Shown here in pieces: positions 1 through 8,778 of a stretch of 64,000 bases of DNA. The DNA lies in assembly GCF_038039215.1 (NCBI RefSeq), contig NZ_JBBPCL010000001.1, positions 5,518,001 to 5,582,000 on the forward strand. Direction: 5' to 3'. Source of the DNA: Pseudonocardia sp. T1-2H. GTDB taxonomy: Bacteria; Actinomycetota; Actinomycetes; Mycobacteriales; Pseudonocardiaceae. The position numbers and the translations under genes were made by a program. The notes under the pieces are model-generated. The model did not search any database. It saw only the letters and a program-made list of their open reading frames with translations, and was not told the origin of the DNA. Position 1 is the first letter of the stretch; the number at the start of each line of letters is the position of its first letter.

Positions 1-652
1 CAGGCTGCGCCGGCGCCGCCGGCGGGATGAACGGCGAGTAGTTCTCCGCCTTCACGTATCCGATGCCGACGATGATCACGAGCAGCACGATGGCGACCTT
101 GATCGCCGTGAAGACCATGCTGACCCGGCTGGAGAGCTTGGTGCCCAGCGCCAGCAGCGTCGCCAGCACCGCGACCAGCAGCAGGGCCCCCCAGTCGAAG
201 GAGAAGAAGCCGCCGAGGGAGAACGACGTGGGGATGTCGATCCCGACCAGCGCGAGCACCGTGTGCAGGTACTCCGACCAGCCCTTGGACACCACCGCGG
301 CGCCGACGGCGAACTCCAGCACGAGGTCCCAGCCGATGATCCAGGCGATGAACTCGCCGAACGTGGCGTAGGAGAAGGTGTAGGCGCTGCCGGCCACCGG
401 GACCGTCGACGCGAACTCGGCGTAGCAGAGCGCGGCGAGCCCGCAGGCGATCGCGGCGAGCACGAACGCGAGCGAGATCGAGGGTCCCGCGCGGTCCCCC
501 GCGGTGCTGGCGGCGAGGGTGAAGATCCCCGCGCCCACCACGACCGCGACCCCGAAGACGATCAGATCCCAGGTGCCGAGGTCCCGGCGCAGCTTGGTGT
601 CCGGCTCATCCGTGTCCTGAATGGATTGCTCGACGGACTTGGTCCGCCACAT
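1..652 (-). CDS. APC-superfamily amino-acid permease, C-terminus cut by window edge
   Basis: The first roughly 217 residues of a permease are visible; the rest lies left of the window. After a short charged cytoplasmic N-terminus (MWRTKSVEQS) comes the family-typical sequence LGTWDLIVFGVAVVVGAGIF, where the G-A-G-I-F segment in helix 1 is the substrate-binding glycine motif of APC transporters. Several further hydrophobic helices follow, including the CYAEFASTVPVAGSAYTF block. Family knowledge predicts proton-coupled uptake of cationic or branched amino acids at the plasma membrane; substrate is not readable here. The ATG at 652 is chosen because it directly precedes the conserved helix with the usual 30-residue tail. 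It lies just beyond ald, so a role in amino-acid nitrogen use is plausible. Confidence 0.85.
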   Translation of the reverse strand, partial: MWRTKSVEQSIQDTDEPDTKLRRDLGTWDLIVFGVAVVVGAGIFTLAASTAGDRAGPSISLAFVLAAIACGLAALCYAEFASTVPVAGSAYTFSYATFGEFIAWIIGWDLVLEFAVGAAVVSKGWSEYLHTVLALVGIDIPTSFSLGGFFSFDWGALLLVAVLATLLALGTKLSSRVSMVFTAIKVAIVLLVIIVGIGYVKAENYSPFIPPAAPAQP

Positions 653-736
653 CCCGCCCGTCCTACCGACCATTCCGGAACCGTATTGCCCCGACCGGGA
701 GCGCTGCCACCGCTGGCCCGCTCCCGGCGACCCGGC

Positions 737-1852
737 TCAGTCCAGCAGGTCCGCGGTGCTCACGTGGGACAGGCCGTGGGCCTCCGCGACCTCGCGGGAG
801 GTCAGCGAGCCGGCGTGGGTGGACAGGCCGGCCGCGAGCGCCGGGTCCGCGGTGAGGGCGTCCTGCCAGCCGTGGTCGGCGAGCCTCAGCACGTACGGGA
901 GCGTCGCGTTGGTGAGCGCGTGGGTGGAGGTGTTCGGGACCGCGCCGGGCATGTTCGCCACGCAGTAGAAGACCGTGTCGTGGACCCGGAAGGTCGGGTC
1001 GGCGTGGGTGGTCGGCTTCGTGTCGGCGAAGCAGCCGCCCTGGTCCACGGCGATGTCGACGAGCACCGCGCCCGGCTTCATCCGGGACACCAGGTCGTTC
1101 GAGACCAGGGTCGGGGCCTTGGCGCCGGGCACCAGCACCGCCCCGATCACCAGGTCCGCCCCGAGGACGGCCTTCTCCAGGGCGTACGCGGTGGAGTAGA
1201 CGGTCTCGACCCGGCCGGCGTAGCGGTCGTCGAGCTCGCGGAGCTTGTCGATGCTCAGGTCCAGCACGGTGACCCGCGCGCCCATCCCGACGGCGACGGC
1301 GACGGCGTTGGCCCCGGAGACCCCCGCCCCGATGACGACGACGTGCGCCCGCGTGGCGCCGGGCACGCCGCCCATCAGGACACCGCGGCCGCCCGCGGCG
1401 CTCATCAGGTGGTAGGCGCCGACCTGCGGCGCGAGCCGGCCCGCGACCTCGCTCATCGGCGCGAGCAGCGGGAGCCGGCCGTCGGCGGTGCGGACGGTCT
1501 CGTAGGCGATCGAGGTGGTGCCGGCGTTGCGCAGCGCGTCCGTGCAGGACCGCGAGGCCGCGAGGTGCAGGTAGGTGAACAGCGTCAGGTCGGCGCGCAG
1601 GTGGCCGTACTCGCTCGGCACCGGCTCCTTGACCTTGAGCAGCAGCTCGCCGCTCGCCCACACCGCGGCCGCCTCGGCCAGGACCTGCGCGCCGGCGTCC
1701 TTGTACTCCGCGTCGGTGATCGACGACCCGAGCCCGGCGCCCTGCTGGACGATCACCTCGTGTCCGCGGCGGACCAGCTCGTGCACGCCCGCGGGCGTGA
1801 CGGCCACCCGGAACTCGTTGTCCTTGACCTCGCGCGGAATGGCGACCCGCAT
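737..1852 (-). CDS. ald: Alanine dehydrogenase
   Basis: A 371-residue protein of the exact family length, catalysing NAD-dependent interconversion of L-alanine and pyruvate plus ammonia in the cytoplasm. Visible landmarks are the N-terminal [17 protein letters not shown] signature, the substrate-binding lysine in LLKVKEP near residue 74, the catalytic histidine in YLHLA near 95, the Rossmann glycines [11 protein letters not shown] near 175 and the catalytic aspartate region DIAVDQGG near 268. The ATG at 1852 has a GGAG ribosome site about 7 nt upstream. It is divergent from an Lrp/AsnC regulator gene 100 bp away, the arrangement known for aldR-ald in mycobacteria, so alanine-responsive control by that neighbour is the natural inference. 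Confidence 0.96.
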   Translation of the reverse strand: MRVAIPREVKDNEFRVAVTPAGVHELVRRGHEVIVQQGAGLGSSITDAEYKDAGAQVLAEAAAVWASGELLLKVKEPVPSEYGHLRADLTLFTYLHLAASRSCTDALRNAGTTSIAYETVRTADGRLPLLAPMSEVAGRLAPQVGAYHLMSAAGGRGVLMGGVPGATRAHVVVIGAGVSGANAVAVAVGMGARVTVLDLSIDKLRELDDRYAGRVETVYSTAYALEKAVLGADLVIGAVLVPGAKAPTLVSNDLVSRMKPGAVLVDIAVDQGGCFADTKPTTHADPTFRVHDTVFYCVANMPGAVPNTSTHALTNATLPYVLRLADHGWQDALTADPALAAGLSTHAGSLTSREVAEAHGLSHVSTADLLD

Positions 1853-1941
1853 GACTGCTCCTGCCCTTGGTCCGGTGTGCCTGACCCGGACAACGATGAA
1901 GAAGGCGCTGCTCGACCGCAACAAGCACGAAGAAGATTCTG

Positions 1942-1947
1942 TACCGT
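1942..1947 (+). promoter_or_regulatory. -10 box of leaderless Lrp gene
   Basis: TACCGT ends 6 nt before the ATG at 1954. This predicts transcription starting at or next to the start codon. No clear -35 element and no ribosome-binding site are visible. Confidence 0.55.
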
Positions 1948-1953
1948 GGCGCG

Positions 1954-2463
1954 ATGGCCGAACGATCCACGAACGCAAGCGCTCCACCGGCCCCGCAGCC
2001 GCAGGATGTGCGGGTCCCGCTGGACGAGGTGGACCGCGCGATCCTCACCCACCTCGAAGGGGACGCCCGGATCCCGAACAACGCGCTCGCCGACAAGGTG
2101 GGCGTCGCGCCGTCGACGTGCCTGGGCCGGGTCCGGGCGCTGCGGGAGCGCGGGGTCATCCGCGGCTTCCACGCCGACGTCGATCCCGCCGCGACGGGCC
2201 GGCCGCTGCAGGCCATGATCTCCGTGCGGCTGCAGAGCGACGCCCGGCAGCGGATGAAGGAGTTCGAGGAGCAGGTCACCGCGATGGCCGAGGTCCGCGA
2301 CGTGTACTTCCTCGCCGGCGTCGACGACTACCTGCTGCACGTCGCGACGGCGGACTCACCCGCGCTGCGGGACCTCGTGGTGGCCCTCAACGGGCTGGCG
2401 GACGTCGCGAACACCCAGACGAGCCTGATCTTCGACCACGTCCGCCCGCGGGGCCGGTTCTAG
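1954..2463 (+). CDS. Lrp/AsnC-family transcriptional regulator, AldR-like
   Basis: 169 residues. After a 20-residue proline-rich leader, an AsnC-type winged helix-turn-helix runs from about 24 to 75 ([20 protein letters not shown], then a recognition helix containing [11 protein letters not shown]), followed by a RAM ligand-binding domain from about 85 to 165 that in this family binds amino acids and drives octamer assembly. Divergent from ald with a 100-bp shared intergenic region, so it probably regulates ald and itself in response to alanine. Its stop codon overlaps that of the convergent cation transporter gene (stops at 2461-2463 and 2460-2462), leaving no room for a terminator between them. 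Confidence 0.92.
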   Translation: MAERSTNASAPPAPQPQDVRVPLDEVDRAILTHLEGDARIPNNALADKVGVAPSTCLGRVRALRERGVIRGFHADVDPAATGRPLQAMISVRLQSDARQRMKEFEEQVTAMAEVRDVYFLAGVDDYLLHVATADSPALRDLVVALNGLADVANTQTSLIFDHVRPRGRF

Positions 2464-3383
2464 GAGGCGATCCGGGAGCGGTCGAGGTCCGGCTCCAGAT
2501 AGATCACGCGCGCGTCCGGGACGGCCTCCCGGACCCGGGCCTCCGCCTCGTCGATCGTCCTGGCGACGGCCTCCACCGGCAGCCCCGGGGCGAGGGCGAT
2601 CTTCGCCGCGACCAGCAGCTCCTCCGGGCCGAGGTACTGGGTCTTGACGTGGATGACCCGCTCGACGTGCTCGCCCTCCTCGAGCTTGCGCACGATCGTG
2701 GAGAGCACCGGCGGGGTCGCGCCCTCGCCGATCAGCAGGCTCTTCATCTCGACGATCAGGATGATCGCGATGACGCCGAGCAGGGCGCCGATGCAGAGCG
2801 TGCCGATCCCGTCCCAGACCGGCTCCCCGGTGAGCACGGACAGCCCGACGCCGGCCAGCGCGAACACCAGACCGATCAGCGCGCCGGTGTCCTCCAGCAG
2901 CACGACGGGCAGCTCCGGGACCTTCGCCTGGCGGATGAACTGCCACCAGCTGCCGTTCCCCTTGAGCGGCCGGGACTCGTGCACGGCCGTGCGGAACGAG
3001 TAGCTCTCCAGCGCGATCGCGACCACCAGGATGATCACCGCGACCAGCGGCGAGGTCAGCGGCTCGGGGTGCTCGATCTTGTGGATGCCCTCGTAGATCG
3101 CGAACACCGAGCCGAGGGTGAACAGCATCAGGGCGACGATGAACGAGTAGAAGTAGCGGTCCCGGCCGTAGCCGAAGGGGTGCTCGGGGGTCGCGGCGCG
3201 GGCCGCACGCTTGCCGCCGATCAGCAGCAGGCCCTGGTTGGCGGTGTCCGCGACGGAGTGCACGGCCTCCGCGAGCATCGACGACGACCCGGTCACCAGG
3301 AAGCCGACGAACTTCGCCACCGCGATCCCCGCGTTCGCCGCCAGCGCGGCGATGATCGCCCTCGTCCCACCGCTCGCCGACAT
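2460..3383 (-). CDS. Cation diffusion facilitator (CDF) family transporter
   Basis: 307 residues with about six hydrophobic helices and a short cytoplasmic C-terminal domain. The family fingerprint AEAVHSVADTANQGLLLIGG in helix 2 and LLEDTGALIGLVFALAG in helix 5 hold the histidine and acidic residues that line the metal site in CDF exporters. HPFGYGRDRYFYSF between them is the loop typical of the SLC30A9-like branch. It should export divalent metals such as Zn, Mn or Fe in exchange for protons; the metal cannot be told from sequence. The ATG at 3383 has a G-rich site upstream and gives the usual length. It stands alone between an Lrp gene and manA. Confidence 0.9.
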   Translation of the reverse strand: MSASGGTRAIIAALAANAGIAVAKFVGFLVTGSSSMLAEAVHSVADTANQGLLLIGGKRAARAATPEHPFGYGRDRYFYSFIVALMLFTLGSVFAIYEGIHKIEHPEPLTSPLVAVIILVVAIALESYSFRTAVHESRPLKGNGSWWQFIRQAKVPELPVVLLEDTGALIGLVFALAGVGLSVLTGEPVWDGIGTLCIGALLGVIAIILIVEMKSLLIGEGATPPVLSTIVRKLEEGEHVERVIHVKTQYLGPEELLVAAKIALAPGLPVEAVARTIDEAEARVREAVPDARVIYLEPDLDRSRIAS

Positions 3384-3448
3384 GCGTGTCCCCCCGTGTT
3401 CTTCGACGTCTGAGAATCGGAACCGGGCAAAGCGTAGTCGGCGGCGCC

Positions 3449-4659
3449 CTACAGACCGTCGCTGGCCAGGAACAGCTGCGTGCCGGCGGCCGCGCTCTCC
3501 ACCTCGGTCGCCGTGTCCGCCGCCCCCAGGAAGAGCGCCCCGCCCTTCGCCAGCTCGACCACGCGGTCTCCCCCACGCACGAACGCCGACCCGGCGGTGC
3601 ACAGCAGGATCCGCGGGCCGCCGTCCGGCACCGCGACCTTCGCGTCCTCCTCCGTGGCCTTCCAGCGACGCAGCCGGAACTCCGCGGCGGGCGTGTCGTA
3701 GGAGTTCCAGCCGGCCTCCGGGTGCCCGTCGATCACCGGCGGCGGGGCCGCGGTGAAGTCCAGGACCCGCAGCAGCTCCGGCACGTCCACGTGCTTCGGC
3801 GTGAGGCCGCCGCGCAGCACGTTGTCCGAGTTCGCCATGATCTCGACACCGGCGCCGGACAGGTACGCGTGCAGGTTCCCGGCGGGCAGGTAGAGGGCCT
3901 CACCGGGCTGCAACGTGGTGCGGTTGAGCAGCAGCGCCGCGAGGACGCCGGCGTCACCGGGGTAGCGCTCGGACAGGTCGAGCGCGGTGCGGGCCTCCGT
4001 CTGGAAGTCCCCGCCGGCCGCGACGAGCCGGACCGCGGCCTCCTGCAGGGCGGGCACCAGCTCGTCCAACATGCTCTGCGGCAGCGTGATCCAGGTGGTG
4101 AACAGGGCCCGCAGGCCGTCGGGGCAGGGCTGGCCCGCGAGCAGCTCGACGTGGGCGGCGAGCTGCGGGACGTCCAGGGCGCGGAGCAACGCGATCGTCT
4201 CCACCGGCTCCCGGAACCCGACGAGCGCGTGGAACTCGGTGAGCGCGCAGATCAGCTCGGGCTTGTGGTTCGGGTCCCGGTAGTTGCGGTCCGGGGCGTC
4301 GACGGGGATGCCGGCGGCGTTCTCCCGCTCGAACCCGTAGGTGGCCTGCTCCAGGCTCGGATGCGCCTGCAGGGACAGCGGCTCGTCCGCCGCGAGGACC
4401 TTGAGCAGGAACGGCAGCGTGTCATGCCAGCGGCTGCGCCGCGCGTCCCCGAGCAGGTGCCCGGGGTCGGCGGTCAGCGCGTCGAGGAGCGAGGTCCGCT
4501 CGCCGTCCGGACGCACGATCCGCGACGGGTCCGCGGGGTGCGCGCCGAGCCACATCTCCGCCTGAGGGTGGGGGACGGCACGGGCCGGCCGAGCAGGCCG
4601 GCGATCACGGTCCGCGATCCCCAGGCGTACGGCCGCACCGGGTTGTCCAGCAACTCCAC
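3449..4659 (-). pseudogene. manA: Mannose-6-phosphate isomerase, class I, frameshifted near the N-terminus
   Basis: Interconverts fructose-6-phosphate and mannose-6-phosphate, the entry to GDP-mannose. Zinc ligands of the family are visible: QAHPSLEQA (Q and H), NHKPELICAL (E) and the active-site loop LPAGNLHAYL (H). The N-terminus VELLDNPVRPYAWGSRT starts at a GTG at 4659 with a GAGGA site upstream, but the frame breaks after PVPSP: the continuation AEMWLGAHPADPSR lies in another frame. Adding one base in the five-base G run at 4570-4574 (C on the coding strand) restores the canonical PSPHPQAEMWLGAHP. Both sides are fully conserved, so a sequencing or very recent indel is more likely than decay. 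First of a manA-SIS-Trm112-manB group. Confidence 0.88.
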
Positions 4660-4712
4660 GGGTAGTCCTCGTCGTAGCGGATCATGGTCGGGCGCGGGGC
4701 CGGGGAGCGGCG

Positions 4713-5807
4713 TCAGGCGGGTTCGATCGTCCGGGTGGCCAGGCCCAGGTAGATCGCGGCGGTGTCCGCGCGGGCGGCGAGCAGCGCGGCGCGCAGCAGC
4801 GCGGCGTGCGGCGTGCCGCGGGCGATCTCCTCCACCGGGTGCGCGAGGTCCGCGGGCCACGTGCGGCCCGTCAGGCGCATGGCGACCTGCTCCGGGTCCT
4901 CCTCGCCGGTGGCGAGCAGCACGAGCCGCGGCGGAGGAGCGTCCGCGCCGTCCACCGGGTCCTCGAAGGGGTCCCGGAAGACGTCCGCGCCGCGCGCGGC
5001 GAGGGCCAGCGCGCGGGCAAGGCCGATGGCGGTGGCGGCCTGGGCGACGGCCGCGCTGTGCGCGACGACCCCCGCGTGCGTGGCGAGGGCGGTGGCCGCG
5101 TGCCCGGCGACGGCGGTGGCCGCGGGGTCCGTGCCCCAGAGCAGCGGGGTGTGCTCCGCGAGGCGCAGGGCGAGGGACTTCGCCGGGTTCATGAACGGCT
5201 CGTGGCCGGGCTGGTTGCGCTCGGCCTCGGCGTCCAAGGCGTCCGCCAGCGCGTCCAGCCCCGGCTCGACGGCGAACAGCCCCAGTGCGGCGACGACGGT
5301 GAGCCCGACCGCGAGGGCGCGCGGCAGGTCCAGCGCGGGCGGCACCGGGATCCGCGGCTCGAGCAGCCGGGCTCGGCCGGCCCCGGCGGAGGCCACCGGA
5401 CCGTCCGTCGGTACGGAAAGCACGACCTCGGCTCCCCGGGACACCGCCCGGCCCACCGACTCCGCCAGCTCCATGTCCGTGGCGTCCGCCGAGTGCGCGA
5501 CGAGCACGTCGAGCGCCCCGACCCAGCTCGGCGCGGTGTCCGCGACGACGATCGGGACCGGGCACTGCGGCCCGAGCAGCGCCGTCAGCAGCTCCGCGGC
5601 CGCGCCCGAGGTTCCGGGGCGGCGCAGGAACACCAGCGCCCGCGGACGGGCGCCCTCCAGCGAGGGGACACCCGCCTCCGCGGCGGTGTGCGCCGCGGAG
5701 CGGACCTGCGCACCGGCGGTCGCGGCGGAGCGCAGCACGCCGGTGGTGTCCACCGCCGCGAGGGCCGCCGGATCGGCCAGGACGGTGTCGTCGAGCACCC
5801 TGCTCAC
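4713..5807 (-). CDS. SIS-fold sugar-isomerase-like protein (TobH-type, Rv3256c-like)
   Basis: 364 residues from a GTG that overlaps the stop of the upstream Trm112-like gene by 4 bp (GTGA). The protein resembles the actinobacterial family next to manA and manB, with an N-terminal nucleotide-sugar-like SIS region (VVADTAPSWVGALDVLVAHS and the serine-rich loop near 135-150) and a C-terminal alanine-rich half containing NPAKSLALRLAEHTPLLWG. SIS domains bind phosphosugars; bifunctional phosphoglucose/phosphomannose isomerases share this fold. The conserved position between manA and manB argues for a mannose-phosphate role, but no catalytic assignment can be made from sequence. Translational coupling with its neighbours is evident. 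Confidence 0.85.
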   Translation of the reverse strand: MSRVLDDTVLADPAALAAVDTTGVLRSAATAGAQVRSAAHTAAEAGVPSLEGARPRALVFLRRPGTSGAAAELLTALLGPQCPVPIVVADTAPSWVGALDVLVAHSADATDMELAESVGRAVSRGAEVVLSVPTDGPVASAGAGRARLLEPRIPVPPALDLPRALAVGLTVVAALGLFAVEPGLDALADALDAEAERNQPGHEPFMNPAKSLALRLAEHTPLLWGTDPAATAVAGHAATALATHAGVVAHSAAVAQAATAIGLARALALAARGADVFRDPFEDPVDGADAPPPRLVLLATGEEDPEQVAMRLTGRTWPADLAHPVEEIARGTPHAALLRAALLAARADTAAIYLGLATRTIEPA

Positions 5808-6040
5808 CCGCCCCCCTCGGCCGCCGCGTCCGGCGCCGCGGGGACGCCCGGCTCGGGCGGGAGGGCCTCGTCGAGCAGCAGCACCGGGATGCCGTCGACC
5901 ACCGGGAACCGGCGACCGCACGACGTACAGGTCAGGACGTCCGCACCGGGGTCGCCGGGGGTGCCGGCGCGCAGCGGCGCATGGTCGTCCGACGGGCACG
6001 CCAGGATCTCCAGCAGCTGGGGGTCGAGTTGTACGGCCAC
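5804..6040 (-). CDS. Trm112-family small zinc-ribbon-like protein
   Basis: 78 residues. LLEILACP near residue 7-14 and LTCTSCGRRFPVVDGIPVLL near 36-55 are the two halves of the Trm112/YcaR fold; here only one full CxxC pair and one lone cysteine remain. In bacteria these proteins are small activators or partners of unknown enzymes. The GTG at 6040 is preferred over the ATG at 6055 because it gives the family-typical MAV-LD start and has AGGAGG directly upstream, though with short spacing of 3 nt. The stop overlaps the SIS gene start (GTGA), so the two are co-translated. Confidence 0.82.
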   Translation of the reverse strand: MAVQLDPQLLEILACPSDDHAPLRAGTPGDPGADVLTCTSCGRRFPVVDGIPVLLLDEALPPEPGVPAAPDAAAEGGG

Positions 6041-6169
6041 GGTCCTCCTCGTCATCCTTCTCACTCGATGCTGCCAGGGTCTTCCCCGGCGCGCCGGGGC
6101 CGTCCGGGCTATCCCGGCCCCGCAGGTGCTGATACGCACCGTGGCGGTCGCCCGGTCCGGCGCGGCCGG

Positions 6170-7549
6170 TCAGGCGCGAACGACCGCCAGCACCTCGTCC
6201 CGCAGCGCCGCGACGGCGGCGGGGTCGGCCGCCTCCACGTTGAGCCGCAGCAGCGGCTCGGTGTTGGAGGCCCGCAGGTTGAACCACGAGCCGTCCGGCA
6301 GCGCGACGGTGAGGCCGTCGAGCTCGTCGAGCTCGACGCCCTCGCGCCCGCCGTAGATCTCCTTGATCGCGGCGACCCGGCCCGCCTGGTCCACGACCGT
6401 CGAGTTCACCTCGCCGCTGGCGCTGTAGCGCTCGAACTCGGCCATCAGCCCGGAGAGCGGGTCCGGCTGCTCGCCGAGCGCGGCCAGCACGTGCAGGGCC
6501 GCGAGCATGCCGGAGTCCGCCTTCCAGAAGTCCCGGAAGTAGTAGTGCGCGGAGTGCTCGCCGCCGAAGACCGCACCGGTCTCGGCCATCTTCTGCTTGA
6601 TGAACGAGTGCCCGACGCGGGTGCGCACGGGCTCGCCGCCGTGCTCGCGCACGATCTCGGGGACGGCCTTGGACGTGATCAGGTTGTGGATGATCGGGCT
6701 GCCCGGGGACTTCGCCAGCTCGCGGACCGCGACCAGGCCGGTGATGGCGCTCGGGCTGACCGGCGCGCCCCGCTCGTCGACGACGAAGCAGCGGTCCGCG
6801 TCCCCGTCGAAGGCCAGGCCGAGGTCGGCCCGCTCCTCGATCACGGCCTTCTGCAGGTCCACCAGGTTCGCCGGGTCGAGCGGGTTCGCCTCGTGGTTCG
6901 GGAAGGTGCCGTCGAGCTCGAAGTAGAGCGGCACGACGTCCAGCGGGAGGCCGCGCAGCACCTCCGGGACGGTGAACCCGCCCATGCCGTTGCCCGCGTC
7001 CACGACGACCCTCAGCGGCCGGATCTCCCGCAGGTCCACCAGGGCGCGCAGGTAGGCGGCGTAGTCGCCGAGCATCGGCTGCTCCCGGACGCTGCCCCCG
7101 CCCGGGCCCCCGGGAACGCCCCGCTCGACGGCCTCGCGGATCGTGACGAGGCCGGTGTCCTGGCCGATCGGCATGGCGCCGGCCCGGCAGAGCTTGATGC
7201 CGTTGTACTTCGCCGGGTTGTGGCTCGCGGTGAACATCGCGCCCGGCACGTCCAGCGTGCCGGCGGCGAAGTAGAGCATGTCCGTGCTGGCCAGGCCGAT
7301 GTTCACGACGTCGAGGCCCTGGCCGGTGACCCCCTCGGCGAACGCGGTCGCGAGGCCGGGCGAGGAGTCCCGCATGTCGTACCCGACGACGACCACGCCC
7401 GTGGCCGGGTCCTCGTCCTTCAGCATGCGGGCGAGCGCGGCGCCGACCGCACTGACGAGCGCGTCGTCGACCTGCTCGCCGACGACGCCACGGACGTCAT
7501 AGGCCTTGATGACGGCCGAGAGATCGGGCTGCGCGGGGTGATCGGGCAC
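6170..7549 (-). CDS. manB: Phosphomannomutase/phosphoglucomutase
   Basis: 459 residues, standard alpha-D-phosphohexomutase length. It converts mannose-6-phosphate to mannose-1-phosphate, feeding the guanylyltransferase encoded at 14.5-15.6 kb. Four domains are recognisable: the phosphoserine loop TASHNPAKYNG near residue 110-120, the magnesium loop AFDGDADRCF near 258, the sugar-specificity loop GGEHSAHYYFRDFW near 345, and the phosphate-binding loop RASNTEPLLRLNVE near 430. The GTG at 7549 is supported by a TAGGGT -10 box 7 nt upstream, so the mRNA is probably leaderless. It precedes the Trm112, SIS and manA genes on the same strand. Confidence 0.95.
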   Translation of the reverse strand: MPDHPAQPDLSAVIKAYDVRGVVGEQVDDALVSAVGAALARMLKDEDPATGVVVVGYDMRDSSPGLATAFAEGVTGQGLDVVNIGLASTDMLYFAAGTLDVPGAMFTASHNPAKYNGIKLCRAGAMPIGQDTGLVTIREAVERGVPGGPGGGSVREQPMLGDYAAYLRALVDLREIRPLRVVVDAGNGMGGFTVPEVLRGLPLDVVPLYFELDGTFPNHEANPLDPANLVDLQKAVIEERADLGLAFDGDADRCFVVDERGAPVSPSAITGLVAVRELAKSPGSPIIHNLITSKAVPEIVREHGGEPVRTRVGHSFIKQKMAETGAVFGGEHSAHYYFRDFWKADSGMLAALHVLAALGEQPDPLSGLMAEFERYSASGEVNSTVVDQAGRVAAIKEIYGGREGVELDELDGLTVALPDGSWFNLRASNTEPLLRLNVEAADPAAVAALRDEVLAVVRA

Positions 7550-7556
7550 GGGCCAG

Positions 7557-7562
7557 ACCCTA
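7557..7562 (-). promoter_or_regulatory. -10 box of leaderless manB
   Basis: On the minus strand TAGGGT sits 7 nt upstream of the GTG at 7549. There is no Shine-Dalgarno sequence in the gap. Confidence 0.6.
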
Positions 7563-7610
7563 GCGGGAGGAGGCCGAGGACTCGCGGCGACGGGACCGGG
7601 CGGGTGCGGT

Positions 7611-7970
7611 TCAGTCCTCGCCGGGCGCCGGGAGCACCCGCAGGTGCCCGCGCCGCCCGGTGCCGGGCACGGGCCCGGCGGCCTCGACGACGCGGTCCAC
7701 CCGACCGGCCTCCCGGACGGCCTCGGCGAGCGCGGTGAGGTCGTCCCCCTCGAGCTGCGGCGCGGCGAACTCGCCCTCGAACCGGACGACCTCCCAGCCG
7801 CGCGGCGCGGTGAGCCGGTGGGCGTGCGCCGTGCACAGGTCGTAGGAATGGGGTTCGGCCTGTGTGGCCAGCGGCCCCACGACCGCCGTGGAGTCGGCGT
7901 AGACGTAGGTGAGCGTGGCCACCGCGAGCTCGGTGCACCCGGTCCGCGAACACCTCCGCACACTCAGCAC
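7611..7970 (-). CDS. DUF3499 family protein (Rv3258c-like)
   Basis: 119 residues of unknown function, confined to actinobacteria. The N-terminus VRRCSRTGC followed by VATLTYVYADSTAVVGPL and HSYDLCTAHAHRLTAPRGW is the family signature; three cysteines and a CTAHAH segment suggest a bound metal, which is inference. Two GTG starts compete, at 7970 and 7961. The upstream one is chosen because a TATCGT -10 element lies exactly 7 nt before it, as with other genes here; the family usually begins at the second. Conserved neighbours are manB on one side and the zincin-fold gene, divergent, on the other. Confidence 0.86.
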   Translation of the reverse strand: MLSVRRCSRTGCTELAVATLTYVYADSTAVVGPLATQAEPHSYDLCTAHAHRLTAPRGWEVVRFEGEFAAPQLEGDDLTALAEAVREAGRVDRVVEAAGPVPGTGRRGHLRVLPAPGED

Positions 7971-7977
7971 GTCGGTG

Positions 7978-7983
7978 ACGATA
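7978..7983 (-). promoter_or_regulatory. -10 box of DUF3499 gene
   Basis: TATCGT on the minus strand ends 7 nt before the GTG at 7970. It supports a leaderless start and decides between the two candidate start codons. Confidence 0.5.
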
Positions 7984-8146
7984 GCGCCTGTCCTCCCCGA
8001 CGCCTCGCTGCGACGCGCGCCCGCTTCGCGTGGGACGTCCGGTGACCGCCCGGTTCCGCTCCGTGATCACCCCGGTGGCGTGTGGCGATCCGCTTCGGAC
8101 CGTGCCCGACGGGCGGACGGGACGCCCCGGGCCGCCGCGCGGGTCG

Positions 8147-8152
8147 TATATT
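8147..8152 (+). promoter_or_regulatory. -10 box of leaderless zincin-fold gene
   Basis: TATATT, the best -10 match in the window, lies 6 nt before the GTG at 8159. It is a conspicuous AT-rich island in GC-rich sequence. Confidence 0.65.
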
Positions 8153-8158
8153 CGACGG

Positions 8159-8638
8159 GTGACCACCGCGCGCCGCACGCTGCGCCGCTCACCCCGCAGG
8201 CGGGACCGGCGGGGCCGGGGGCTGCGCGGGTTGCTCTATCCGGTGCACACGCCGGCCTTCCGCAGCCGCGCCGAGAAGTTCGACGCGCTGGTGCTCGAGG
8301 CCCTCGAGCCGATCGAGCTGCGCTGGAGCGCGGAGCTCGTGGATCTGGACCTCGCCGTCGACGACGTGCCCGAGGTGGTCCACACCTCCCCGGACGACGT
8401 CACGTGGGAGACGGGCGTCCTCGCGGACGCGGGTGTGCCGCTGGCCCAGCTCGTCCCGGCGGGGGTGGACCCCGACGGCCTGCCGTCGCGGGCCCGGATC
8501 GTGCTCTACCGCCGGCCGCTGGAGTCGCGGGCGAAGGGCGGGGCGGACCTCGCGGACCTGCTGCACGAGGTTCTCGTCGAGCAGGTGGCGGAGTACCTCA
8601 ACATCGAACCGGACGCGATCGAGGACGGCTCGGAGTAG
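8159..8638 (+). CDS. Zincin-fold metallopeptidase-family protein (Rv3259-like), degenerate active site
   Basis: 159 residues. The basic N-terminus (RRSPRRRDRRGRG) is followed by a domain of the bacterial zincin_1 family: FDALVLEALEPIE, then ARIVLYRRPLESRAKGG and the helix LLHEVLVEQVAEYLNIEPD. In active relatives this helix reads HExxH; here only the first His-Glu pair remains and the second histidine position is valine, so peptidase activity is doubtful. The GTG at 8159 is picked from the TATATT box 6 nt upstream and gives a leaderless mRNA; longer upstream starts would place the promoter inside the coding region. Sits between DUF3499 and whiB2 as in mycobacteria. Confidence 0.85.
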   Translation: MTTARRTLRRSPRRRDRRGRGLRGLLYPVHTPAFRSRAEKFDALVLEALEPIELRWSAELVDLDLAVDDVPEVVHTSPDDVTWETGVLADAGVPLAQLVPAGVDPDGLPSRARIVLYRRPLESRAKGGADLADLLHEVLVEQVAEYLNIEPDAIEDGSE

Positions 8639-8652
8639 CCGCCGGCGAAATC

Positions 8653-8715
8653 CGCGTCGTCGAGCCACGACGCGGTCGGCCGGCGGCAAGATCCGCGTCG
8701 TGGAGCCACGACGCG
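8653..8715. terminator. Two tandem, nearly identical hairpins between convergent genes
   Basis: Each hairpin has arms CGCGTCGT and ACGACGCG around a six-base loop (8653-8674 and 8694-8715), with near-identical flanks, so a segment of about 41 bp appears duplicated. No U tract follows. The location between the ends of the zincin-fold gene and whiB2 suggests a bidirectional terminator. Confidence 0.55.
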
Positions 8716-8778
8716 ATCAGGGTGCGGCGACCGTCCCGACCGGCGGCACCCGGTTCGGGGCGAGATGATCCGGAGCTT

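Noticed and set aside
263..2218. Long plus-strand open frame opposite ald
   Set aside because: Composition is Arg/Gly/Val/Asp-rich without any domain; it is the antisense shadow of ald and the permease gene. The same applies to long frames opposite ilvA, accD5, the conservon kinase and accA3.
4570..4574. Programmed frameshift in manA
   Set aside because: No slippery heptamer plus downstream structure or stop context, no precedent in the family, and six other genes in the window show similar breaks.
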